Below are positions 25,401 to 34,678 of a stretch of 64,000 nt of DNA, piece by piece. Position 1 is the stretch's first letter, and the number at the start of each line of letters is the position of its first letter. Under the pieces are notes generated by a model. That model had not been told where the DNA came from. It made no database searches and saw only the letters and a list, made by a program, of their open reading frames with translations. The position numbers and the translations under genes were made by a program. Origin of the DNA: Podarcis raffonei (taxonomy: Eukaryota > Chordata > Lepidosauria > Squamata > Lacertidae); the NCBI RefSeq assembly GCF_027172205.1, contig NC_070604.1:71565023-71629022 (forward strand), given 5' to 3'.

Positions 25401-28061
25401 AATTCTGAGATCCTACGCCAGCCATCTGAAATGCTTTCTGGAGATTAAGGTGTAAACTATAGCCCCCCTGCACTGCAGCTGGCCACTTTATGAAAACATG
25501 GCCTCTGTCTCAAATAAGTACAGTGGTACCTCGGGTTAAGAACTTAATTCATTCTGGAGGTCCGTTCTTAACTTGAAACTGTTCTTAACCTGAGGTACCA
25601 CTTTAGCTAATGGGGCCTCCCGCTGCTGCCGCGCCGCCGGAGCACGATTTCTGTTCTCATCCTGAGATAAAGTTCTTAAACCGAGGTACTATTTCTGGGT
25701 TAGCGGAGTCTGTAACCTGAAGCGTCTGTAACCCGAGGTACCACCGTACTAACTTTAGCACAAGAGACAACATGTGGGCGCACACTGACAGACATGTAAC
25801 ACAGATATACAGTTACCCATACCTTTTGCCAAGGCCTCTTTGTATTTTTCTTCAGCAACATTCAGATTATTTACATACGCAGCATGATGTTTACTGTGGT
25901 GAAGTTGCATAATTTCTGCACTTATGTGGGGTTGCAGGGCCCCATAATCATAAGGTAGGTCAGGAAGAGTATGCTTTTGTCTAGATGCCAGACACCCAAG
26001 AGGTGCAATCAGTTTACTGCTATTTCTGGAAGAGAAGGAAACAAAAAAAAATATTGTAGGATTCTTATCTTGCTATATTATTTGACCAGCCAAATTCTTT
26101 ATAATTAACTTATCCTCACAGCTATCATCATCACCGCTAGCCCCACTTAACGGAACCGAGGCTGAAAGGGCCTTGAACTTAAGTATCCCACATGCAGACA
26201 TCACAATCACAATATCTTTGAACGCACTGGCTCTCAGTTACAACTTCTGTTATTCTAACATTGAGGAACACCAAATAGAAGCACCAATGGCAAATTGCTG
26301 AAATACCAGTACATTTGGTGGGGTGGAGACTGAAACAGAGAGAAAAGGAGCAAGCAATGGTGTAATGGATTGCCAAACCCTCCCCGGCACCCACCCCCTT
26401 TTTATTTTTACTGTTTTTGCCAAGTGCATAAAGGCTGAATGTGCACAAGTTAAATGCATGTAAATTCACACTTACTGTTCATGCCTGAACTCAAATCTTT
26501 AAGGGGGGGGTGACACACACACACACACACACACACACACCAGGTGGGCAGTGGATAGCCAAGTAGGAGCAACACTTGCAGAAACATTTCATCAGTAACA
26601 CCGCTGTGTTGACAAGAGAATCTGGCTAACTAGGTCACATAGCTCTTCTAGAGAGAACACAAGAATTTCTACTTAACAGCTTACCCCTTCAACATAAAGT
26701 ATCACTGGGATCATATTTAAAACTCGCTTCACTTGTTTGTCTTGTGGAGCAACTCTTTTTAACCTCTTCAGTACAGTATCTGTAACTGGAGAAAACTGTA
26801 TTGCCCTTTCACCAGATAAGGCTGCATTTATACATAAACTAATTACAGAAGAACAAGAGTATGTAAACTCCCCACAAAAAAAAAGATTGGCAAATTAAGT
26901 TAATGGAATATGCAGAGATGGCCAAATTAACAGGCAGACTCAGAAATGAGGACAGTAACAAATTTAAAAATGAATGGGAAATTTTAATTGCATATATGTC
27001 AAAGCACTGTATACAAGTTGATACATCAGCAGGATTCTAAAAAACATCCGCAATATTATAATAATAAAGAAAGATATGAATGGAAGAAAATATGACTAGG
27101 ACATGCATGAATTAACAATGAAATAATGAAACCGTGGAGAGGGGAGAGGGAAGTCAAGGGATTGTAGATATCCCACATTTCACTATTGTATTGATTCTAT
27201 AAACAGTATGTAAAATGATAGTTGATTTTAATTATGCTTTTTTCTTAATGACTGCTGTTGTAAGATGTTTGATATAATAAAAACTAATAAAACATATATA
27301 TTTTTAAGAGTATGTAAACTCACCCTGCAAGTTGTACAAAACCCTGAATAACAGGGAATCAGCTTCTTGGTCACACCGTCACTCCTACAGCAGCTACGGG
27401 CCCTCATTTCACATCCCCAACAGATGGGGAAAACGTTTTAATATTCTTTAACAAATCTAAATTACAAGCTGCCGCTGACAAACAGAACGGGCTTAAACGC
27501 TTAGCCCTTAATGCGAAAGGTGTAAAGAGTTCAAACTTACCGGGAAACTCTTTTTCCTAATTCCAGCTATAAAAGACTTCACTTCCCCAAGAAGTTTATG
27601 ATCCTTCTACAGTTCCCCACTCAATGTTAGCTTCACAACAACCCCGTGAGGTAGGCCGAGAGTGTGCAACTTGCCCAAAGCAAGCAGCCCAGTGAGCTCC
27701 ACGGCTGAAAAGGGAGCTTTGCCCGAGTCCTCGTGCAATAATATGCCAACCAAGCACCACATTAAGCGCATATTATGGGGCTCCCACTTTTATCCCTTTG
27801 GCGGGCGAACTCCTGCATGAGCCGCAGATTCCTGGCTCGAAATGGAGTCCGCTTCCCCCTCGTTCCCCTGACTCCCGGGCGCCAAGTCTCGCCCTTCCCT
27901 TGTTCACCTCCCTCGTCTGTCCCGCCCGCTGCTCCGCCTCTCCGAGAGGGCCCACCACGCCGTGCCCTTGGCCAGAGGCAGCTCAAGAGCTTCCGAGCGA
28001 CCCCGCCGCCGGACTCTCACCTGCAGCCGCCCGGGGAAACCAGCCGGCAGAGCAGCATCAT
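19281..28061 (-). CDS. SOD2: SOD2, mitochondrial manganese superoxide dismutase (five coding exons)
   Basis: The enzyme converts superoxide to hydrogen peroxide and oxygen in the mitochondrial matrix as a Mn homotetramer. Coding exons, read right to left, are 28021-28061, 25823-26025, 21362-21478, 19646-19825 and 19281-19426. All junctions are GT-AG, and they sum to 687 nt, or 228 residues plus stop (human 222). Residues 1 to about 30 are a basic, variable mitochondrial presequence; the mature part begins near [14 protein letters not shown]. All family metal ligands are visible: the first His of LHHSKHH, the second His of GGGHINH, and Asp and His of GIDVWEH. The active-site Gln in NQDPLQ is also present. 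The protein ends [12 protein letters not shown]. No frameshift or stop breaks the frame. It is transcribed toward the left edge, the same direction as WTAP. Family identity is certain; the only ambiguity is which of two adjacent ATGs is used. Confidence 0.97.
19646..19825 (-). CDS. SOD2: SOD2 coding exon 4
   Basis: This 180-nt exon encodes [20 protein letters not shown] through [13 protein letters not shown] and the active-site segment [10 protein letters not shown]. The acceptor follows a T-rich tract ending TTATTAAG; the donor is GTGAGT. Confidence 0.97.
19826..21361 (-). other. SOD2 intron 3
   Basis: No exon is seen. GCATTTGGTCTGATCGAGTG and GGGCTTTTCAAATG at 21294-21330 look like a lizard repeat 3' end. 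A CATAATG/CCATGG-containing stretch at about 20730-20820 may be an unclassified MITE. Confidence 0.4.
21362..21478 (-). CDS. SOD2: SOD2 coding exon 3 (second Mn ligand)
   Basis: This 117-nt exon has a TTTGCAG acceptor and a somewhat weak GTTTGT donor. It encodes [20 protein letters not shown], which contains the second metal-binding His. Confidence 0.96.
21947..21974. repeat. (AC)n microsatellite in SOD2 intron 2
   Basis: A dinucleotide run of about 28 bp. Confidence 0.9.
22071..22298. mobile_element. hAT-like MITE in SOD2 intron 2
   Basis: The left end CATGGGTAGGCAAACTAAGG and the right end AAGTTTGCTGACTCCTG (reverse complement CAGGAGTCAGCAAACTT) form imperfect terminal inverted repeats. 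A direct ACAGAC copy adjoins each end (22065-22070 and 22299-22304). Interior blocks such as AAATGCATCTCTGGGTTATT match a common lizard hAT family. Confidence 0.75.
24275..24362. mobile_element. Palindromic repeat of the CAATCCTAT type
   Basis: GTGCAATCCTATATATAATT at the left and GGTACAGGATTGCAACC at the right are inverted. In between are AGTAAATCCCAGTGATTTCA and CTTTACTCCCAAGTAAA, typical of this short lizard repeat. A part-copy lies at 54793-54870. Confidence 0.6.
24435..24653. mobile_element. Tigger-like MITE, subfamily 2
   Basis: CAGTGGTAACTCTGGATACG to CAACCAGAGGTACCACTG, flanked by TA on each side. The interior is CpG-rich with CATGCGCATGCGCAG and CGGATCCCGTG. It lies in SOD2 intron 2, opposite in orientation to the copy at 32052-32290. 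Confidence 0.8.
25521..25746. mobile_element. Tigger-like MITE, subfamily 1
   Basis: CAGTGGTACCTCGGGTTAAG to CCCGAGGTACCACCG, flanked by TA on each side. It lies only about 75 bp from SOD2 exon 2, in the downstream intron. Confidence 0.85.
25823..26025 (-). CDS. SOD2: SOD2 coding exon 2 (presequence end and N-terminal helical hairpin)
   Basis: The 203-nt exon lies between a TTCTCTTCCAG acceptor and a GTATGG donor. It encodes the end of the presequence, the mature N-terminus [14 protein letters not shown] and the [15 protein letters not shown] helix carrying the first Mn-binding His. Confidence 0.96.
26513..26541. repeat. (AC)n microsatellite in SOD2 intron 1
   Basis: A dinucleotide run of about 28 bp after a G8 tract. 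Confidence 0.9.
26878..27305 (+). mobile_element. L1-like LINE 3' end in SOD2 intron 1
   Basis: The sequence encodes [10 protein letters not shown], then [17 protein letters not shown], the C-terminus of an L1 ORF2. It ends in an A-rich ATAATAAAAACTAATAAAAC. It is 5'-truncated, lying opposite to SOD2 transcription. Confidence 0.65.
27625..27735 (-). mobile_element. MIR-like SINE fragment upstream of the SOD2 CpG island
   Basis: CACAACAACCCCGTGAGGTA, GGCCGAGAGTGTG and AAGCAGCCCAGTGAGCTCCA match the common lizard SINE body in antisense. It lies in SOD2 intron 1. Confidence 0.55.
28021..28061 (-). CDS. SOD2: SOD2 coding exon 1 (start of presequence)
   Basis: This exon encodes [13 protein letters not shown] plus two bases of the next codon and ends in a GTGAG donor. 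Two ATG codons are adjacent. The second has A at -3 and so a better Kozak context than the first, which has T at -3. The Arg- and hydrophobic-rich start fits a mitochondrial targeting peptide. The exon sits in a CpG island. Confidence 0.88.
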
Positions 28062-28455
28062 GGAGACGCCGCTTGGAGCAGGAGCAGCAGGAGAAGCGCC
28101 AAAGGACACGGCCGCGCTCTGCGCCCCAGTAGCCCCGCTCGCCTCGCCGTCTGGCGGCCTTGTTCCGCGAAACGCCTGCGCGGCCCCTCCTCTCCCGGCT
28201 GCCGCTGCCTGGGGCGGGGAGACGCCTCTCCGCCCGCCAATAATGAAGAAGCGGCGGGCCCAGGCGTTGACGCGGGCGAGGCAAGGGCAACTTGGCCTCG
28301 GCGCGCTATGAAATAAAGCGGCCTTCGCGACAAGGCTGCGTCTGCTGCGCAGCTATGGCATTGGCTCCTAAGGGGGCCGCCGGGAGAGCCTGCCTTCTTC
28401 GGACAGGCTTGCGAGCGACGGCGCTGCGGCGGGCCTCTTCCATTAGGAGTAGCGC

Positions 28456-28465
28456 GGGAATTTCC
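28456..28465. promoter_or_regulatory. NF-kB consensus site upstream of SOD2
   Basis: GGGAATTTCC matches GGGRNNYYCC exactly, about 400 bp upstream of the SOD2 start codon. SOD2 is an established NF-kB target in mammals. Function here is inference from sequence and position only. Confidence 0.5.
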
Positions 28466-28469
28466 ATAA

Positions 28470-29080
28470 AAGCGCCTTTGGATGTTGCGAAACCAAAGCA
28501 GAATGCATCTCCATGCAAAATTTGAATTCTCTTACTGCACATTTAAAACCAGTACTTGGGCCGTAGAGAGGTGGTCTGCTCACGATTGACATGTTTCCAC
28601 AGTCTCTTGTCAAATAGCTGACAAGAGCTGACTCGGTTAATGTCAGAAACCAATGAGGTGGTATTTCCATCCCCATTTCGTCTCTGTACTGGAACTCTTG
28701 CTTGCCCCATAGTGGCCTCCAGGGCTGCTTCTCCCTAAGGACACCTCCCCCCCCCCCTTTAGGGGCTCCTACTCCATGCACAGCACCCAGCGGCTAATAA
28801 TATGGCTTAGAAGAATACAAACTACATAAGTACACTCCATGAAAAACACCTCTAACACTTGTTGCAGTCAATTCTTCATCGCTGGCTGACAGAAAGTGCA
28901 ATTGTTTACCTTTTTTAACTTATTAATGGCTGGTTTTTTAAATCCAGAATTTGAACTAAATGTACTAATGCAGAATGACAAACAGGATTACTGATCTATT
29001 TTAAATAGTAGGCAGGTGTCCCAACTACAAGATATGGACTGAGAGAGGGTCCCTTATCCTCCAGAAAAAGGACTGGTGGG
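28470..29080. other. Intergenic DNA upstream of SOD2
   Basis: No gene is seen. A C10-rich tract lies at about 28748-28758. Confidence 0.4.
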
Positions 29081-29090
29081 AACATCCATA

Positions 29091-29201
29091 CATGGACCTA
29101 GCCAAGGGCAGCAGGGAGGGGCAGCTGCCTCATCAATAAAAATCAATAAAATATATAGCTGAGGCTCTGCCCCCCTAACAAAAATCATGGCTACACCCAT
29201 G
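29091..29201. mobile_element. Short hAT-like MITE with perfect 8-bp target duplication
   Basis: The element begins CATGGACCTAGCCAAGG and ends CATGGCTACACCCATG, an imperfect inverted pair. CATCCATA flanks it exactly at 29083-29090 and 29202-29209. A relative lies at about 61966-62090. Confidence 0.85.
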
Positions 29202-29726
29202 CATCCATATAGAACTTACCACCTCAAGATTTTAGGGGGGGGGAATCCTAGTGAGTCACTCTAGAGTTCTTTGAGAAATACTATCCAAGGAAAAGAGAAT
29301 AACCTCCAGAAAAATAATTTGGAGGAACCCAATTTATTCCACCCTGATACTGTAGAGCTTTTACACTGACCTCTGGGGAGAATGATAGCAAGAGACCACA
29401 CACTTTGGAATTAATGAGTGTTAAAATCTACTTGATAGCCCATGCACTGACAGGGCAAAACAAGGCAGATTGTAGAACATAATAGCTGAAGAGCCACAGG
29501 GGAAAATGCATGTGCCAGACAGATGCCTTCTACAGGTATGCCAATATGAGAAGCCAAGATGGTGGAGTTGAGAGTATAGAATGGTAAATTAGAACATAGT
29601 GTGCAATGTGCATAACAGAAACAGGAAGGATAGGAGACGAACCAGTGGGATACGGTTATCTGAATACAAATTTAGCAAAGAAGAGCATATTGAATGGTGT
29701 CACTATGTCAAGGTGGCCATAGGGTC

Positions 29727-29773
<47 letters not shown>

Positions 29774-29775
29774 TA
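29727..29775. repeat. (AAT)n microsatellite, LINE tail
   Basis: An AAT run of about 48 bp; on the minus strand it is the tail of the LINE that follows. Confidence 0.9.
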
Positions 29776-30560
29776 TTTATTATTTGTACCCCGCCCATCT
29801 GGCTGGGCTTCCCCAGCCACTCTGGGCGGCTTCCAAAAAAATATTAAAATCCTCTAATACATCAAACATTAAAAGCTTCCCTAAATAGGGCTGCCTTCAG
29901 ATGTCTTCTAAAAGTCTGATGGTTGTTGTTCTCTTTGACATCTGGTGGGAGGGCGTTCCACAGGGAGGGTGCCACTACCGAGAAGGCCCTCTGCCTGGTT
30001 CCCTGTAACTTGGCTTCTCGCAGTGAGGGAACCGCCAGAAGGCCCTCGGCGCTGGATCTCAGTGTCCGGGGAGAACGATGGGGGTGGAGACGCTCCTTTA
30101 GGTATACTGGGCCGAGGCCATTTAGGGCTTTAAAGGTCAGCACCAACACTTTGAATTGTGCTCGGAAACGTACTGGGAGCCAATGTAGGTCTTTTAAGAC
30201 CGGTGTTGTGGTCTCGACGGCCGCTCCCAGTCGCCAGTTCAGCTGCCGCGTTCTGGATTAGTTGTAGTTTCCGGGTCACCTTCAAAGGTAGCCCCATGTA
30301 GAGCGCATTGCAGTAGTCCAAGCGGGAGATAACCAGAGCATGCACCACTGGCAAGACAGTCCGCAGGCAGATAGGGTCTCAGTCTGCGTACCAGATGGAG
30401 CTGGTAAACAGCTGCCCTGGACACAGATTTAACCTGTGCCTCCATGGACAGCTGCAAGTCCAAAATGACTCCCAGGCTGTGCACCTGGTCCTTCAGGGGC
30501 ACAGTTACCCCATTCAGGACCAGGGAATCCTCCACACCTGCCCGCCTCCTGTCCCCCAAG
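29776..30560 (-). mobile_element. L2-like LINE, 3' third
   Basis: On the minus strand three overlapping frames carry successive parts of a reverse transcriptase C-terminus: LVLNGVTVPLKDQVHSLGVI, then ISRLDYCNALYMGLPL, then YLKERLHPHRSPRTLR with FSVVAPSLWNALPPDVKE. The frames shift twice, so the copy is dead, but it is fairly well preserved. It ends GGGGTACAAATAATAAATA plus the ATT tail. Confidence 0.85.
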
Positions 30561-31935
30561 AACAGTACAAATTATAAATCTCAGACAAGGCAGACTCCCC
30601 TCACAAAATCACTTTAGGTGAGAATATTAAGTATTATTGCCATCCTGACCAAATTGTCTTGGGTGATTATGGTGGAGAGAGTGTAAAATCAAGCAGGCAC
30701 CCAACGTTGGCAGTGTGCTAATGGGCAACAACTCTCACATAAATCTAGTATGTTGTTCTGGTCACAACAACGAGGTAGATTCTAGATACCCTAAGGACTG
30801 TGACCTAGAACAGTTGGTCATGGAACCAAACAGGTGAAGTGACTCTGGACTTAAAGTGTCACCCAAGACCTGGTGCAAGGTATGTTCTTAAATCATTTGG
30901 AAACTGACCAGTGCTCTCAATTTCTACGTATGAAAATGGACAACTGCCAAGAAAGTCCAATGCAATCCCATTTGATTTCAAGAGGAAACTTTCCACAAAG
31001 ATTGGTAAAAAGGAAGTTGAAAGTCACAAGAAGGTCAAATCTCTCCAGGCAGCTTGGGAGCTGTTCAAAAGCACACTAAGCCTAGCTGGTATAGCACAGA
31101 TCAGGAAAGGCACCACCAAGGCCAAGAGGATGTCAGCATGGTTAACCAAGTCAAGAAGCTTTTAGAAGGCGGCTTTCTTCAGAAAATAAAAGTGTTGCCC
31201 AACTGAGAACACAGAGCTTTGATAAAGAAATGGAAGCAGACAATGGGGGATGCAGAAGAGAGATATGAGCAGCACCTCCCTTTAAAGACTTAAGTCCAAC
31301 AATAAGCATTTTTTAAAATATACCAGAAGCTAGGCAGGCAATGGGACTGTGACTTATCAGGACTGGGGGGGGGGGCGCGCGGTTTCCCTACTGGCAGACC
31401 CCCTTTAATAGTTTCTCAGAAAGGAATCTGGATAGGCCAATCCTACCTTGGGGGGGGGGGAGAAACTAGGCTGTCTAGATACCTTTTTATACCAATGAAG
31501 TTGTCAATGTATTTAGAACGGGGTGGGGTAAGTAAAAGATTGGGCAACAAATCACACTTCAAAATTATTTCAAACAGTCAAAACTACATTAGCTAGTTAG
31601 GTTGTACTTGCTTGAGGAGGCTTTGATTTCAAGAGCACATGCAGAGTGCCTTGCAGGGAAGAGACTTTGAGAAAGGGCAAAGCTTTACATTGCATCTGGC
31701 TGGATGGCTCCACGGAGACAAATGAACTGAGGGGATGTTTCACATATTTATAGCCAGAAAAGCCAACCCCCTTCCTTAGAATATATGGTGAGCAACTGGA
31801 GAAAGAATATCCATTTCTGATCACGCAAGTGATCCTAAGTAGTCAGTCAGATTCATACTGAAGAGGCTGGTTCCACCTTAATGATTCTGGACTTCTATTA
31901 CAAAAGAACTAGTTTAGAGGAAATATATATAAAAA
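30561..31935. other. Intergenic DNA between SOD2 and WTAP
   Basis: No gene is recognised. G10-11 tracts stand at about 31366 and 31451. Confidence 0.4.
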
Positions 31936-32338
31936 ATGTCCAGTAGCACCTTAAGACCAACTAAGTTTGTTCTTGGTATGAGCTTTCGTCTGCATGCAGA
32001 CGAAAGACGTGTGCAGATCTGAAGAAGTGTGCATGCACACGAAAGCTTATACAGTGGTACCTCTGGATACAAACGGGATCCGTTCCGGAGCCCCGTTCGC
32101 ATCCTGAAGCAAACGCAACTCGCGTCTGCATGCGTCGCAATTTGCCGGTTCTGTGCACGATGTCATTTTGACCGTCTGCGCATGCGCGAGCGACAAAACC
32201 CGGAAGTAATGCGTTCCGTTACTTCCAGGTCACCTCGAGCGCAACCGAAAAATGTTCAACCTGAAGCAACTTCAACCCAAGATATGACTGTACCAAGAAC
32301 AAACTTAGTTGGTCTCTAAGGTGCTACTGAACAATTTT
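31936..32338. mobile_element. Palindromic interspersed repeat interrupted by a Tigger-like MITE
   Basis: The outer arms are AGTAGCACCTTAAGACCAAC and GTTGGTCTCTAAGGTGCTAC, with AAGTTTGTTCTTGGT paired to ACCAAGAACAAACTT. The two arms are split by a 239-bp MITE at 32052-32290. An uninterrupted relative lies at 59351-59551. Confidence 0.8.
32052..32290. mobile_element. Tigger-like MITE, subfamily 2 (nested)
   Basis: It begins CAGTGGTACCTCTGGATAC with TA at 32050-32051, and its right end is followed by TA at 32291-32292. The interior has GGGATCCGTTCCGGAGCC and CATGCGCGAGCG, matching the copy at 24435-24653 in reverse. Confidence 0.8.
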
Positions 32339-32339
32339 T

Positions 32340-33480
32340 TTAGTTTATAGGAGTTAGCCTACTACTAAAATAATACAAAAGATTTAAACTTGAGACGAAA
32401 TTCAAGATACTGCTTCCTCAAAGGTTCTGAATGCCAGGCACTCTAGGGGTTACTGTTGGTAGTTACCAAATTGACTGAAATAACCATTGCCAAGTATCAG
32501 TGACTGTATACAAATCTACTGTGCAACCACACTTTGAATACTGCGTACTTTTCATCACTCCATTTCAAAAAGCTTACTGTAGGGTTGTAAAATATGCATT
32601 AATTGGCAAGTGAAATAAGAGGATTGAAGCAACATAGGAAGGAAAGTTTCATTTGGAGCTTTTTAGCTTAGCAAAAAGGCCATGGGGTGGGTGGAATTAA
32701 CATGTATAGAGATAATAAATGGTGTGCACTAAGTGGATAGGCTGTTTTCTTTTTCATAATATCAGAACCCAGTGTCATCCACTGAAGGTGGATTTTGGAA
32801 GGGTTTAAGTTAAATGCTTCTGCAACACACAAATCATGAACGAGGTCTGGAAAAGCCATATGTAATTGCATGCCAATGTATGGAAGTTTGCACTAGGGTT
32901 TCAGAGTTTTTGCTTTGGTACTGTGTCACATTGAAGCATAAAGGAGTTTGACATGTAGATGTAAGGCACCTTGGAAACAAAATCCTACCTCTCCCAATCC
33001 TTTTCACAAAGCATAGCAAAAATTGTACTATGACAGTGTTTGACATATCCATTCTAGTTAAATGCACTTAAAGAGGATGGTTGATGTTTAAACCAGCAAT
33101 TCAGAATTTCAATTCCCCCACAGAAAATGTGTGCTTAGATGTCCTCTTTATCCCATGATAAGCACATCTATGGATTTCCACTATGGAAAATTTTCAGTCA
33201 CTTCATTTAAGCACATTCCTGAGGCAACTATATACTTCATGACCACAGCAAAATGTACCACTTGCATTTTTAAAAAAAAAGCTTCAGTGGCAAGAGCTGT
33301 ACATTCACTATGAGAAAGGGGCCACATACTGTATACTGATAAGAGCACCATAAAGCTTAAATGACTTTCAAGTACATGCTTTTATCTATTACAATGAAGA
33401 CTGCATATTATAATGAAGGGTTCTATATAAACTGAAGTAAAGAAAAGCCCAAGTCTGCACAAGACAAACACAGAAGGACT
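32340..33480. other. Intergenic DNA between SOD2 and the WTAP 3' end
   Basis: Nothing recognised beyond AT-rich sequence. Confidence 0.4.
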
Positions 33481-33504
33481 AAATAAATTACATTATTAAA
33501 AATC

Positions 33505-33510
33505 TTTATT
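33505..33510 (-). terminator. WTAP: Candidate WTAP poly(A) signal
   Basis: AATAAA on the minus strand lies about 580 nt after the WTAP stop. The 3' UTR between is AT-rich and has no recognised repeat. Placement is by hexamer only. Confidence 0.6.
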
Positions 33511-34091
33511 TAGGTTTGGTCAGTACAGTTAAGATAATATTGGAGTCACAGAGCAATATGCATTAACAGGATACAACAGTTCTTAAACCGAGTAACTATG
33601 CACACAAAATTCTTAAACATTCGGTCACCTAAAGAGAACGCACAGATGCATGGTGGCAAAACTGGAACACAGACTACTACAGGACTCCTTCACCAAGTTC
33701 ATTTTAGTTATAAAACTACTGTACTGGGCAAACTTGGCAGTCATTACCTCACAACTATTATGACAATTTGAGTGTTATAACAGTATGAGTAAAGAATGCC
33801 CTTACGCAGCACAAGTTCTAGATATACACAGATTTGTACAGACATCATTGTGTTATACCTGGAAATAAAATTCGTTTCAACTTCACATTAACTCAAAAAT
33901 ATCTTGAGCCTACACAAACATCCTTTTAGCAACATTCAATGTAATTGTTAAAATTTCAGAAGTGGCAGAGGTATCGAAGCAAAAAACCCACAAAGGCAGA
34001 ATTGTGACATATATGCACTAATCTGAACAGTTCTGGACAGTTTCTTCTCCCAATTTAAACGACACTATATAAAAATGTTGCAGAAAAAAGG

Positions 34092-34678
34092 TTACAAAAC
34101 TGAACCCTGTACATTGACATTTGAGTCCAAACCATTCTGAACATGACGAGACCCCGCAGTTCTGTTACCTTTCACACTGACTGTTTTCTCCTCTTGAGAA
34201 TCGTGATTGGAGTCTGTGTCATTTGAATGGTGAGTTAGAGAATTCTCACTACCAGTGGGAGAGTCTACACTTTCGTACCCAGTACTGAGTTGATTTATAT
34301 AGCTACCAGATCCTCTGCCAGTTCTATCTTCAGAGTGGTTGGAAAGCTTATTACCATTGCTTGGTGAGGGTGGAAAGTCATCCTCTGTTCCACTGCCCTC
34401 TCTATAAAAACCAGGCCCAGCTGTCCTCTGATGAGACGAGCTGCCATTGCTTGGTCCATTTGCCATACGACTGCAGTCTTTGCTCATGGCTTCTCCCTGG
34501 TCTGCAGTTTCTGAAGTTGGAGTCCGGCTGCTACCTGGGGCTGAGGTTTGTGACTGCTGCTGCTGCTGATACTGAACCAACTGCTGGCGAGTCTCCTTCA
34601 ATTGTTGCTGTAGGACTAGAATGGTACTCTGCATACCTTCTACTTCCTCATCAAGTTGGATGATGAAATCATTCAGTT
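34092..34678 (-). CDS. WTAP: WTAP last coding exon (Ser/Gln-rich tail)
   Basis: The exon encodes ELNDFIIQLDEEVEGMQSTI, a Gln-rich stretch including QYQQQQQSQ, then a disordered Ser/Asn/Gly-rich tail containing YESVDSPTGSENSLTHHSND and ending NVNVQGSVL. The 3' UTR continues to about 33.49 kb. Confidence 0.96.

Larger units (their letters stand above)
27830..28470 (-). promoter_or_regulatory. SOD2: SOD2 CpG-island promoter region
   Basis: A CpG-rich stretch surrounds SOD2 exon 1. Upstream of the ATG it holds a GC box (GGGGCGGGGA, 28211-28220), a CCAAT box on the plus strand (28237-28241) and one on the minus strand (28360-28364), but no clear TATA box close to the start. A perfect NF-kB-type site lies at 28456-28465. 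The transcription start cannot be placed exactly by reading. Confidence 0.7.

Noticed and set aside
27775-28316. Long plus-strand open frames (172-178 codons) opposite SOD2 exon 1
   Set aside because: They lie in a CpG island with few stops by composition, have low-complexity Pro/Ala/Arg translations and overlap the real SOD2 exon on the other strand.
29862-30261. Plus-strand frames over the LINE at 29.7-30.6 kb
   Set aside because: The minus strand encodes the reverse transcriptase; the plus-strand frames are shadows.
34545-34600. CAG/CTG expansion in WTAP
   Set aside because: It is the normal Gln-rich stretch of the WTAP tail, short and interrupted.
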